A DNA stretch of 64,000 nucleotides from contig OY987229.1 in the NCBI GenBank assembly GCA_963920705.1, positions 22,410,728 to 22,474,727 on the forward strand, written 5' to 3'. Both the position numbers and the translations under genes were made by a program. The notes beneath the pieces are model-generated. The model was not told where the DNA came from. It was given only the letters and a program-made list of their open reading frames with translations, and made no database searches. Shown here piece by piece: positions 35,715-46,262 of the stretch. Position 1 is the first letter of the stretch, and each line of letters opens with the position of its first letter. Source of the stretch: Odiellus spinosus. Its lineage: Eukaryota; Arthropoda; Arachnida; Opiliones; Phalangiidae.

Positions 35715-36180
35715 GGTTGGGTTATGTTAGATTATGTTAGGTTGGTCAGATTGGGTTAGGTTAGTCAGATTGCGTTGGTTTAGGTTAGTCAGATTAGGTT
35801 AGGTTAGTTAGGTTAGTAAGATTGGGTTAGTTTAGTTAGGTTATTCAGATTGGATTAGATTAGGTTATTCAGATTGGATTAGATTAGGTTATTCAGATTG
35901 GATTAGATTAGGTTATTCAGATTGGATTAGATTAGGTTATTCAGATTGGATTAGATTAGGTTATTCAGATTGGATTAGATTAGGTTATTCAGATTGGATT
36001 AGGTTAGGTTATTCAGATTGGATTAGGTTAGGTTATTCAGATTGGATTAGGTTAGGTTATTCAGATTGGATTAGGTTAGGTTATTCAGATTATGTTAGGT
36101 TAGTTAGATTGGCTTGTGTTAGTCAGATTGGGTTAGTTTAAGTTAGTTAAATTGTATTTGGTTAATCAGAGTGGGTTAGG
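35715..36180. repeat. TTAGG-derived array, 24-bp unit
   Basis: Begins with irregular TTAGGTTAGTCAGATT runs. It settles into GGTTATTCAGATTGGATTAG + ATTA (24 bp, about 10 copies; later copies end GTTA) and decays at the right. The TTAGG words suggest growth from an interstitial telomere-type seed. Confidence 0.9.
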
Positions 36181-37607
36181 TGACATATAGGTTGCGGTAG
36201 AGATCATGGTTTGGACAATATAATAGAGAAATATTTGAATAATCAGTTAATTATTAATAATAATTAGTTAAAAAATTCTATTACGTTTTATTTATCACAG
36301 ACTTCAAGTGAATAATTTTAAAATGAAAATAATATTAAAGGTACAGACCGGGATAAAAAAAAGTGTGTCTTAAATTATAGAGCGTATATTAAAACGACTA
36401 ATATCATATCGCAAAAAATTTAATAGTTAGTAGATATTAAGATATTTACGTTTATTATAAGCAAAAAGTGATCTCTAGTGAACGCCATTTTAGTTTTTTC
36501 ATACCCTTTCGATGCCTGCTGAGGATCGGCTTCGCCGATTGGTTTATTTCTCACCTAAAGCCACTTGACTCTAGCTGAAAATAGATGCGGGTATAAGCGC
36601 GCTCAATTTCTTTAGAGTCAAAGAAGATATGCCGGGCCGAAACATAGGCTACTTCCGAAGGATCCCGCGCGCGAACACTAACCCGAAGGTCGGTCGGCCA
36701 GCTGAGCTAGTAGTAGTCAGTACTAAGTATTAACCGAGTCTTAAGTTGATTTGAAGAATTAGAAGGTAAGAACTAAACTGCATTCATTAATTACGCAATT
36801 AGGCATGTTTTCGTAGAAAGTTAGAAATCACAATCACAAAATTACGGGTCTTCTTACGAAGTTACGAACAGACGATCCGACTGCAGCCGACTCGAATGGC
36901 CTTCGTTTAGCGAATCTTTATTGGGTGACTTAAAGGCCAATCATTGAAGCGGATCCTTATTTTTAAAACTCGAAATGCCGGGAAGCAAATATGGCGTTCT
37001 TCTAGGAACGTAAATTTCGGTTTTAAAATGATATTTATAAATTAACCAAGACTTAAATCACTATAATGTGTTTTGATTTGTAGGTTTTTAAGCATGCTCT
37101 TTCCAATGGAAGTACTTTTAAAGTTGGGTTGCCTTTCCCTTTAAATAAAACAATCAGATATATCTTATCCAAACCCGTTTAATTTTGAATCTTTTTTAAA
37201 CCATCATTCAGCATCACTTTATAATCCTATGCGTGATAAACTCGGTAGCCAAAAAAGTTAGCCTGATTTATATTTTGTTTTAGTCAATTCTTATAGTTTT
37301 TCCCCAGCACTTGTGGGCGGCTTGTCACTTAAATTATAATTAATTGAGGGGTAAGGTTTAAAACTCGGGTATTATCGTTCCTATATCGACCGCGCGGTAT
37401 AAAGATAGAACAGGCAGCAATTGGTTTTCTTAACTTTTTTTTACGCTAAATATATTATTAGACGATGTAAATTATCGCTCCTTGCCGGGTGTTTGCTAAA
37501 ACCAGATTTGCTCAAAAACGACGACCGTGTGGGACCGGCAGTCTCACGAAGCGTATCTCTTTTATGGGAGAACGTTATATTTTGATGTTCTTGTGGCTTT
37601 TTAATAC
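36181..37607. other. No recognised feature; short TTCG hairpin
   Basis: 36525-36540 forms a small perfect hairpin (ATCGGC-TTC-GCCGAT). Without context it cannot be assigned a role. No gene or repeat family was recognised in the remaining 1.4 kb. Confidence 0.45.
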
Positions 37608-37614
37608 TCTCTAG

Positions 37615-37951
37615 CAGAAGCCGATGAAACCCTCCTTTGAAGTCTATTACTCCCGGGTCTTGTCTACCCCTCTCTGTATGGGTTAGTTTCAAAAAGCGCG
37701 ATTCGTACGCCTCCTAACGGTAGATATTTTCGGAGCGGGAGTTCGTCGAGCGAATATCTCTAGCAGCCTTTGAGTTCGTCAAAAAACGTCGTCGTTTGTG
37801 GAGAGAGAGAATTTCCAATTTTCCGTAGACAGGGGGGTATGAAGTAGGACCCCTCCGATCTCGTAAAATTGTGAATTTTACCCATACAGAGAGGAGCGCT
37901 ATATCGAACATTAGAGTAGTAGACTTCAAAGGAGGGTTTCATCGGCTTCTG
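37615..37951 (+). mobile_element. CAGAAG-family element, copy 8
   Basis: 337 bp, symmetric ends. Perfect TSD TCTCTAG (37608-37614 and 37952-37958). Confidence 0.95.
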
Positions 37952-38244
37952 TCTCTAGTGTAATCTACTCTCTCTCCCTAAGCCCTCAAAAATTGTTATC
38001 CAATTAAAACGCACCATCGTATATTTATTTGGGTTTATAGGTCGGTTAACTTATCCTTAAAATTAAATCAACCAATAAAAACATTTGGAATATAAAATCA
38101 CATTCAGGCACTGATTTGTAATATCATTTTCAGAGCTTTTTTAATTAATCCGCTTCTAATTCTTTGATTTATTCATTAAAATCATATCCCAGAGGTTAAT
38201 TAGTACTATAATTAGTGTGATTTGACACTATAATAACTCTGTTA

Positions 38245-38721
38245 TACCCTCTTCAGACGATCATAAAATAAGCCGAGTTCGATTTATTTTAAGCCAAAAT
38301 AAACTGAAGTTTAAACTGGTTTAAAAGCTTACGACGAGAAACAAAACAAACTGAAATTTAATAGCAATATGTTTCCCGCCAAAAATATGGGATTTGATTT
38401 TTTGAAAGTAAATTACCTTTGAGATTTATTTTCCAATATTTTCAACCTTTATTTCATAATCAGTTCGTTCGCAATCATTTTTTAAAAGCGGAGAAAAGGT
38501 TGAGGCGGAGAAATTAAGCCGCGCGCGCGGGAAGAGCTAAGCCTAATTTGACGTAATTAGGCTTAGCTTTTCCCGCGCGCGGATGGCGTTGGTTTATTTT
38601 TTAACCGCGGTTTCGGTTTGAATCTGGGTTTTAAATTTACACCGTCTGAAACACTAACCCTGGTTTAAAAATGAACTTTGGTTTACTAAACCCAGTTTTA
38701 TAGGCTCGTCTGAAGAGGGTA
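38245..38721. mobile_element. Foldback element with TTA duplication (PIF/Harbinger-like)
   Basis: 477 bp. Perfect 16-bp ends TACCCTCTTCAGACGA / TCGTCTGAAGAGGGTA, flanked by TTA on both sides (38242-38244 and 38722-38724). A 3-bp TWA duplication is typical of PIF/Harbinger elements. The centre holds a strong hairpin (38518-38583) whose arms read CGCGCGCGGGAAGAGCTAAG..CCTAATT and its complement. No coding capacity. Confidence 0.8.
38518..38583. repeat. Near-perfect CG-rich hairpin with AGCTAAGCCTAATT arms
   Basis: Arms of about 29 bp differ by one substitution and a 2-bp indel in the CG run, with a 6-base loop (TGACGT). It sits at the centre of the foldback element at 38245-38721. Confidence 0.85.
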
Positions 38722-38893
38722 TTACCGTCTTATGACTAAAGTTTCACTAGTTTACCTTCGAGTTCTTCAATATTAACGTTTGAAATAAATTCTCTCGTAT
38801 TATGACGTCCGATTTCATAAGTTTTCCTACCTGACCAATTGGAATAAAGGTTACAATCGTGACGTCAGTCACCTTTTCTAGCTTTACTACGTG

Positions 38894-39231
38894 CAGAAGT
38901 AGATGAAACCCTCCTTTGAAGTCTACTACTCTTATGTTCCATATAGCGCTCCTCTCTGTATTGGTAAAATTCCCAATTTTCCGAGATCGGAGGGGTCCTA
39001 CTTCATCCCCCCTGTCTACGGAAAATTGGAAATTCTCTCTCTCCACAAACGACGACGTTTTTTTGACGAACTCCGAGGCTGCTAGAGATATTCGCTCGAC
39101 GAACTCCCGCTCCGAAAATATCTACCGTTAGGAGGCGTACGAATCGCGCTTTTTGAAACTAACCCATACAGAGAGGGGGTAGACAAGACCAGGGAGTAAT
39201 AGACTTCAAAGGAGGGTTTCATCGGCTTCTG
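38894..39231 (-). mobile_element. CAGAAG-family element, copy 9
   Basis: 338 bp, reverse orientation, asymmetric TAGATG end. Perfect TSD CTACGTG (38887-38893 and 39232-39238). Confidence 0.95.
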
Positions 39232-39238
39232 CTACGTG

Positions 39239-39838
39239 TAATTTTCCCCCACGAAAAGACCAGGAGATGTTCACGCCCACTTCCAAAAAAATCTGTAGAT
39301 TCGAAGTAATTTTATTTCGTGGCAACCTTGTCATTTTTATCGTGGTAAAATAGGGTTCTTCTTCTTCTCGTAATTGGAATCCGCCATTAAATAAGCGACC
39401 TAGGGTACCCGTAAAACTGCCAAGAATTTCAATTTAAACCTATATATATAGACATTCCGATTTTATTAAACAAAAGAAACGAAAAAGAAAGAAAAAAAAA
39501 AAAAAAAAACTATTACTCGTAGAATTCTTAAGGAGCTTCTTTATAAAAAAAACGTTTTTAAAATAAATTCTCCGACCTTTAAAAGATTTTTCGCGTGTTG
39601 CCGGGCACTTGCCCGTATATTTTTGCCGCTCGGACAAAACCGCGGGAGAAAATTGAGGTAAATAAATTAAACTTAAAAGCAAAATGAAGGAAAAAAAAAG
39701 CTTTATATGAAAGATAAAGTTGAAATGTATACACGTTTAAGAAGATATAGGGGTGAAAATAACAAGTTGGGTTCATGTTATTACGTTTTTCAATTGTTTT
39801 TGCATCGGTGCATTATCTTCAGTTATTCGTATATTTTC
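39239..39838. other. No recognised feature; poly-A tract
   Basis: A poly-A run near 39491-39509. The overlapping minus-strand frames run through it and are not credible genes. Confidence 0.5.
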
Positions 39839-40173
39839 AGATATTTTATTTTCGGATAAATTGGAACTAAAAAATGAAATTTGTATATTCGTATAATTGT
39901 TAAACGTATAAGATTTACCCGAAGATAAGCCTTTGCCGCTTTATCTATCTACAAATTACTCGTTTTCAAACGTATAACGATGGATAAGAAACATTCGCGT
40001 TTCCAGAATTAGTCTAAAATATAAGAAAAATATTTCAAATTGACTTTTAATTCGAAGAATATAAATAAAACGACGAAACTAAGATTTTAAATCATTTTTT
40101 TATTCGTTATTTTTCACGAAAATAAATTTTGAATTTTTTTATCCGAACGTATAACGCGGATAATATTCTAAGG
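39839..40173 (+). repeat. Family C dispersed element, copy 5 (3'-truncated)
   Basis: Outer left part and core are present, but the sequence leaves the family after CGGATAATATTCTAAGG. The right third and the end repeat are missing. Confidence 0.75.
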
Positions 40174-40367
40174 TTTGAATAAACGCGTAATTTTGTTTAT
40201 TAATCGAGCTTAAACTTCGGGTCTAATTCGTATCCAGCATTTGATACGCATTTATTTATATAATTTGTGGTTTTATATTAACCAGAATAATTTATCCGAG
40301 ATTAAAATATCTGAAAAAAAAAGCCTAGTTATCAATGGATATCCGAAATTATTCATTATCCGATTCC

Positions 40368-40582
40368 AAATCGATTTATTGTAGCTTCATCTATTGGTTG
40401 TTGAAAACGAATCGGTACGAAACTGGTTCCCGAAGCAGTTTAGAGTAATCGAATCAAATCGATTTGAGAAAAGATGGTTTCTAATTCACACGACTATAAA
40501 GAAACGTTTTGAAAGGGTTTAAATCGATTTCAAGACTTAGTATGAACGCGGCTTTGTTGTTAGGTTGCATTCTCACTTTAAA
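40368..40582 (+). repeat. Family G copy 2, with a foldback-type end
   Basis: 40368-40553 matches 23058-23190 plus its tail. 40560-40582 (TTAGGTTGCATTCTCACTTTAA) resembles the right end of the TTAA-flanked element at 2157-2592. Confidence 0.65.
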
Positions 40583-40965
40583 TTAACCAAGTTTATCAAA
40601 AAAAAAGTGGTTACAAGTAAATAGTTTCGCTTAACGCCTTGATGTAGAATAGATACAAGCAAGTAAAGAAAAAGGGGGATTTGATTTTTTAAACTATCTT
40701 CGTTGATGTTTTTCTTAAAAGGGGAGTCTAACCAGCGATTACAACATAATTCACAAGCACCCCGGAGACAAGGGAGGGAAACTCGCGCCATCTTTAGTGC
40801 TTTTTCCTGTATAAATAGTCTTTAGCACGTAAGTCTATCCAAAAAGTAATACACAACCTTACCAACCCCACATTTAACAAAAAAAATTCGATTTTTTTTT
40901 TGTTCCATCACCCCCCCCCCTCTCGATTGTACCTTAAAGTCTAAGTCTCATCATTGGAATGGGTG
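40583..40965. other. No recognised feature; poly-C tract
   Basis: A poly-C run near 40910-40920. Nothing else assigned. Confidence 0.45.
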
Positions 40966-41240
40966 TAATATGGTCTAAAAAGCGCCTTTACAAAATTTCA
41001 TTCAAAAATATCCAACCGTTTTGAGTGAAATTTGAATTTTCAGAAAAGGGTAGTGGCCTAATTTCGCGCCATTTTTATTTCCCGCCAAAATTGTAATTCT
41101 ATCTTTCGAGAAAAGCGCGCGAATTTCCGCGCGCGCTAATATCTCGATTACATTATTTTTTTAATTTGTTACAAAAGCGCGCGAAAAATCTTGTGATATT
41201 TTTTATCTTTGCTTTGTTCCGCGTGGTGGCGCCACTTTTC
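40966..41240 (+). repeat. Family E dispersed repeat, copy 2
   Basis: Collinear with 4199-4493. GCGCGC-rich words near 41110-41185 are the best conserved part. Confidence 0.7.
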
Positions 41241-41689
41241 TATTTCGATAAAAAACGTGATACGTATCCTTTAAAATCTCAGATCCCTTATATAGTTCGG
41301 AGAGCGTATAATGTATTGGGAGAAAAACGGATAAAAACCGTAACAGTCTACTTTTATAGTTGAGTTTTTTTTTTTATTTAAGATTTTAAGGGCACATGAG
41401 GGGTAAAATATCCCGCAAATTCTCTTAGGGGTCGTAATTCAGTTTCTTTTTGGTCTACCCTATACCTATATGTACCTACTATCTACGAGAAGAAGGAAAA
41501 AATTGGATTTTTACCATCGACAGGGTATGGAAGCGTTGGTGAATCTTTCTCAGTAGGGTGCTACCATGGCGAAGATAACGACCCCATTATTTTATAGGGT
41601 TTAGGATAGATTCTACGTTTAATAAATTTTTGTTTCGTGATTACATTACTTCGTCTTGGATTTAATATCTGTCAAGTCACTTCTAATTA
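41241..41689. other. No recognised feature
   Basis: Unassigned. Confidence 0.45.
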
Positions 41690-41830
41690 AGCCTAACTGC
41701 AAACTTCGGTTAAGCCTATTTTAAACCGTGTTTCCCGCCAATTAAAGATTCTCGCGCGCTCGAGTTCCCGCCAAAAAAAAGCGCGCGCCTCAAACGTTCT
41801 TTACTTTCAAATTAGGCTTAGCGTAAAATC
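41690..41830. repeat. Decayed foldback with TAAGCCTAA / TTAGGCTTA ends
   Basis: TTAAGCCTAACTGCAAAC at the left and AAATTAGGCTTAGCG at the right face each other across CG-rich blocks (CCCGCCAATTAAAG, GCGCGCGCC). It resembles the centre of the foldback at 38245-38721, but the arms are short. Confidence 0.45.
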
Positions 41831-43160
41831 AACCGGAAATCGTTTTTCCCGGTGTAAAAGCGAATTATTTTATCGGTAATAGCTAGAATAATATCGGTAA
41901 GTCATGTTATTATAATTAAATATCTAGAAATTAACTGGTCAGAGTGTTATTTTGATAGTTTAGCTTGCATATTGATAAGTAGGCTTAAGATATCTCTCAA
42001 GGTATTCTTTGTAAGCAATACCTTTTGTGATCTTATCACGTAATAATATTTTTTTATCAATTCGGTATGAGGTATAAAAAATAATGAATTTCATTATCTT
42101 CTATGTCTTGTTTCGGAATTTCTTAACAAAGATTCCTTTTGAAAGAAGAATAAAAAAAATTTTCTTTGGACGGTTTAGTTATAGGCGGGAGATTGGTTGG
42201 AATATAGATGCCTCAATAAGGGATATTTTCAATAAAGTGGCCAGCGCCGTTTAAGGACTCGAGGCCTCGGGGTCGCCTCTCTCAATATCTTTCTTTTTAT
42301 TTTCGGCGAAAAACCGCCCCATCCTATTTCGGGAGAAATAGGGGCGGCCAAAGTTCAACGAGGAAGTTCAAATGTTTCACGTCATAATTTAATGTTTGGG
42401 GCACGCTCGGAATGCGTAAGATTTCATTAGCGGTTTCAGCTGCTTCCAAGCGAAATTATTTTGAACCCCGTAGCTGACCCCGCGAAGAAATATACTTTAA
42501 AGGGACAGAGGAACTCGCTGGTAAGAAATTAAACTATATTTTGGGTGATAACCGTCTTATTTTCTACATACCTCAGATTTTTAATATTCGTATGTGGTTT
42601 TAAAACCCCAAAAATGCGTTAATTATATATTCAGATATTAATGGATCGGGTTTGTCCGTATCTGCAAAAAATTATCAAATTACAGAGGCTGTTATTACAG
42701 ATACTTCATTTAAATAACGAATGAAATCGGGCTTACCAAAATGAACAAAAATCGTCGAATTTGGTCTAAAATGGTCAACAGATTTTGACCAGAATGAAAA
42801 ACATAAAGTGTATCAAAGTTATTTAACATTTTGCTCCACTTTTATTGAATTCGTCTTAGTTAATTTCATAAATTTGGTCAAATTTCGTTGAAATTTTCCA
42901 ATATGAACCACGTTTGACCATTAGTAAGCCAATTTCTTTATTTTTATATAGCTGCGTTCACACTAGACACTTTGAAATCATTTTCAAAACCGTTTTTTAA
43001 TAATCAAATCGACTTTTCAACCGATTAATTACATTTTTGGACAAAGAATCTATAAAGTTGACCCCCAAATTTTAAATTTTGACCTTTCTAAAAGGGGTTT
43101 AAAGGTCCCGGGTGTGATCACGGCTTAAATAGGAGGACAACTGAAATAGAAAGTAATTAA
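41831..43160. other. No recognised feature
   Basis: 1.3 kb of unique-looking DNA. A GCGTTCACACTAGACA word near 42964 resembles the complement of the family G tail, but no element boundary could be fixed. Confidence 0.45.
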
Positions 43161-43167
43161 CCAACAA

Positions 43168-43563
43168 TCACACAATGAAGGTTAAAACAGGGTCTCGAAT
43201 TTTAAATATTCTTTCCAAAAACCGACTAGATTTCTTAGTCCCTTTAAAATTTATAGGTTTTTGAAAAGCAGCAAGAAAAAAAAAGCATTTTACCGTATAT
43301 AGGCTGGGCTTGCAAAAGGCTCGATAAAGCTCCATTACCTTATGGTAGAAGTAGAGAGGTTTTTCATTAAGCATCACGCGATGCTTTTGTACCCTCTCTA
43401 GGTTTTTAATTTCGCGGGGTAATGATGGTTTGGGAGGCAACACGCCTTTAAAAGCGTTTATAAGAAAACTTCTTAATTGTTTAGAAATAGCTAATTTTTT
43501 TTTTATTTCTTCTTCACTCGGGAGTCTCGAAGGCGTATTAAGATCACCCGTGGTAATTGGCAT
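43168..43563 (-). CDS. Hypothetical protein or exon fragment, unrecognised
   Basis: A 131-codon minus-strand frame from ATG at 43563; the frame stays open about eight codons further upstream. The residue mix looks protein-like in its first two thirds (charged EEEIKKKLAISKQL, then LPPKPSLPREIKNLERVQ). It is not a tandem repeat and does not overlap a known repeat family here. A GTAAAATGC donor-like site follows the YT codons near residue 93, so it could be an exon ending there, with the FFF-containing tail being intron. No domain is recognised. A transposon protein remnant or chance are alternatives. Confidence 0.3.
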   Translation of the reverse strand: MPITTGDLNTPSRLPSEEEIKKKLAISKQLRSFLINAFKGVLPPKPSLPREIKNLERVQKHRVMLNEKPLYFYHKVMELYRAFCKPSLYTVKCFFFLAAFQKPINFKGTKKSSRFLERIFKIRDPVLTFIV

Positions 43564-43724
43564 CCAAGTTTTACCAGAGAAAACTCAATTTCCACCGCCC
43601 ATTTTTCTAATAAAACTTAGTCACCGCGGACATCTGTAAAGGTACTCATGGACCTCTCTCTCTCTATCGAAGGGGGTGGTATTCGTGTGATCCAATTTTT
43701 TTGTGGTTTTGTTTTAGATATTAT

Positions 43725-44061
43725 CAGAAGCCGATGAAACCCTCCTTTGAAGTCTACTACTCTAATGTTCCATATAGTGCGCCTCTCTGTATGGGTAAAA
43801 TTCACAATTTTACGAGATCGGAGGGGTCTTACTTCATACCCCCTTGTCTACGGAAAATTGGAAATTCTCTCTCTCCACAAACGACGACGTTTTTTTGACG
43901 AACTCCGAGGCTGCTAGAGATATTCGCTCGGCGAACTCCCGCTCCGAAAATATCTACCGTTAGGAGGCGTACGAATCGCGCTTTTTGAAACTAACCCATA
44001 CAGAGAGGGTAGACGAGACCCGGGAGTAATAGACTTCAAAGGAGGGTTTCATCGGCTTCTG
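43725..44061 (-). mobile_element. CAGAAG-family element, copy 10
   Basis: 337 bp, reverse orientation, symmetric ends. Perfect TSD ATATTAT (43718-43724 and 44062-44068). Confidence 0.95.
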
Positions 44062-44068
44062 ATATTAT

Positions 44069-44396
44069 AGTAAGCCTAGATTTTGAGCGTGTTAATCTAT
44101 AGCGTAGTTGAAGCTACCATGAGGCAACTTGCGTGTTCTTTATGGGTTTTGCTGGGAATTTGTTCCAGCGATCTGCGGGACAGTTTATTTTGCGGTTAAA
44201 ACTATTTCAACGCCAATGAGATTGATTGATAAAAAACGTGTAAAAACACAACGGAAACTTAGTTTTGCGTGATGTTAATGTGTTTTTTTTTTGTCCCCCA
44301 AACATATTGAGGTATAATGGGTAAAGTTTTGTAATAATTTTAACAATATTTTTTGCGTAATAATAATTATTGGTAAAAATACCACTCTTTTTCTTA
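44069..44396. other. No recognised feature
   Basis: Unassigned, ending at the TSD of the next element. Confidence 0.45.
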
Positions 44397-44403
44397 TTAA
44401 TAT

Positions 44404-44821
44404 CAGAGGTATATAATAACCCCCTTCGGGGGGAAGTATGAAAGGTAGGCAAAATCGACGAACAACGAGTGCCCGGCGTAAATCGCGGCGGATCGACACA
44501 CCGCTTTACTCCCAAAAAATAGTTATACCATTTTGAACCTCACTAAATTTTCCCTACGCGCACTTCCGGAACTCGCGAGCCGAAGTCAACCTTCGACTCC
44601 ATTTTAACAGACAGCCTGACTCCCGAGACAGGAAGTTCTAAACACAAATCGAGCCGTCTTGTTTATACAAAGACCATTTACTAGAGTAGCGACATTGAGA
44701 AGTCCAGCGCGAGCTAGTGGCCTAGATAGTCAGCAGCGGGCTCTTGTTGTTCGTGATTTTTAGCATTGGTAGTATAGGGGCTTTCATACTTCCCCCCGTA
44801 GGGGGTTATTATATACCTCTG
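44404..44821. mobile_element. CAGAGG element with 7-bp TSD, copy 1
   Basis: 418 bp. The ends CAGAGGTATATAATAACCCC and its complement extend to about 41 bp with one mismatch, then an inner AAAATCGACGAACAAC / GTTGTTCGTGATTTT match. Flanked by TTAATAT on both sides (44397-44403 and 44822-44828), a 7-bp duplication. Each terminal repeat holds a small CCCCCTTCGGGGGG hairpin. No coding capacity. It ends about 260 bp before the homeobox exon. Confidence 0.9.
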
Positions 44822-45065
44822 TTAATATTAAATATTTAAATTTGAACCATTTTTAATTAAATTAGATTATTTTCCCTCATTGAAAGAGTTAATTTATTTA
44901 GATTTTTCTTCAATTAATTATCTAACTTGTAATATATATATTTTTCGTTAATTTAAATTTTTTGAGTACAGTGTCAATTTATTTTTTATATTTGCATGAT
45001 ACAAACGTCTACAATTTAGTAATATATATATTTTTAGAAAAAATTTAAGTCTGGCTAACGAAATA

Positions 45066-45084
45066 TTCTTATTTCTTTTGACAG
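45066..45084 (+). promoter_or_regulatory. Splice acceptor of the unc-4-like exon
   Basis: A pyrimidine-rich run TTCTTATTTCTTTTGACAG ends in AG at 45083-45084. It places the exon start at 45085 and leaves two bases to complete a codon split by the intron (phase 1). Confidence 0.8.
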
Positions 45085-45350
45085 ACTCTCAACGCGAAGA
45101 CTCTCAAAGAGTTGGTGGTAACGGCGGAGGACTGAATGGTGTCCCTGGTAGCGAAAGAAATACAGCATCGGGTGGCTCGTCTTCATCCTCGTCGTCTTCA
45201 GCGGCGGCCAAGAGAAGAAGAACCAGAACCAATTTCAACGGTTGGCAACTGGAAGAACTAGAAAAAGCCTTCGAGGCTAGTCACTATCCCGATGTCTTCA
45301 TGAGGGAAGCCCTCGCCATGAGATTGGACCTCGTCGAATCTAGGGTTCAG
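45085..45350 (+). CDS. unc-4: Homeobox exon of an unc-4/UNCX-type transcription factor
   Basis: A 266-bp internal exon, open throughout, between an AG acceptor (45084) and a GTAAAT donor (45351). It encodes about 88 residues: a Gly/Ser-rich linker (GGNGGGLNG, a run of eight Ser), a basic KRRRTRTN start, then homeodomain residues 1-46. F8, W11, L13, L16 and F20 are in place, and the segment [18 protein letters not shown] is characteristic of UNC-4/UNCX proteins. The exon stops after Q46, the conserved intron site of paired-class homeodomains, so helix 3 (W48, F49, N51) is on the next exon, which I did not find. In other animals unc-4 proteins are nuclear DNA-binding regulators of neuron identity. 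The ORF's apparent start codon is intronic and not used. Assignment to unc-4 over other paired-like genes is strong but rests on this one motif region. Confidence 0.92.
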
Positions 45351-46262
45351 GTAAATCAATTTCACTTATAATGTTTAATTATAGTTTGGGGGGCATTTTT
45401 ACGTTTATTGTGGTCCCAAAAGGCCCGCGCCTAATGACGTAACTCTAGAAAATGTATCTTTAAGGGGTCGTCCGTAAATTTCGTCTTTCTCTAAGACATT
45501 TATGTTTAAGTAAAGTGTTGAGGGGCATCAAGAGGGACAATTCATTCATTGGGAATTGATTGAAAGCTTTCATTTAATGTGAAATTCTTTGGAACTCATG
45601 AGTTCTCGAAGCTTATGCATACATAGATTTTTTTGAGCTCCTAAAAATATGAATTTTCCATGAAGGTGACTTAAACTTAAATATGCTTAAATATAAGCAT
45701 AATGAAATTATATTCAATTGGGCAAACAAATCATTTTAAAATTGAAATTCGAGTGAATAAAAATTGCCCTATTTTAAATTAAATTAAATATAAATTATAT
45801 ATATTTTTTTAAGCGAAATCAATCTAACTATTATACATATTATAATATTCAATAATTAATTTAAAATTATCATGGTTCTTCCGTAACTAGTACAGTAAAA
45901 ATATAACAAATATTAGGAATTACTGCCATGGATTCACATCGAGTAAATTAAACTTTTCGTTTTCACGCAGTCTACGCATTAACCCATTTAATTAAAAAAT
46001 TACCAGTACATTTTACTTCAAACTAATACGTAAGTGGTCATGTGAACGCGGAACTGAAATAAACTAAATAAATAGGTGAAAACAAAATTCATCGCGTATC
46101 ACGCTTTGATCTCAATTTATCGAATGATTTCGATTCGATATATATTAAATAGATTATATGAAAACGTAAAACAAAGTAGTTCTTGGGTTATTAAAGCGAG
46201 GGATAACTTCATTTTTAGATTTATTTGACCCTAAAATATAATAATTGTAGGAAAACATGTAT
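45351..46262. other. Intron sequence after the homeobox exon
   Basis: Begins with the GTAAAT donor. AT-rich, with no repeat family recognised until the minisatellite at 46263. Confidence 0.65.

Noticed and set aside
36525..36540. Terminator-like TTCG hairpin
   Set aside because: A small isolated hairpin with no neighbouring gene and no T run; eukaryotic context.
43211..43222. TTTCCAAAAACCG as part of a homeobox helix-3 exon
   Set aside because: It is upstream of the homeobox exon and does not translate to WFQNRR in any frame.
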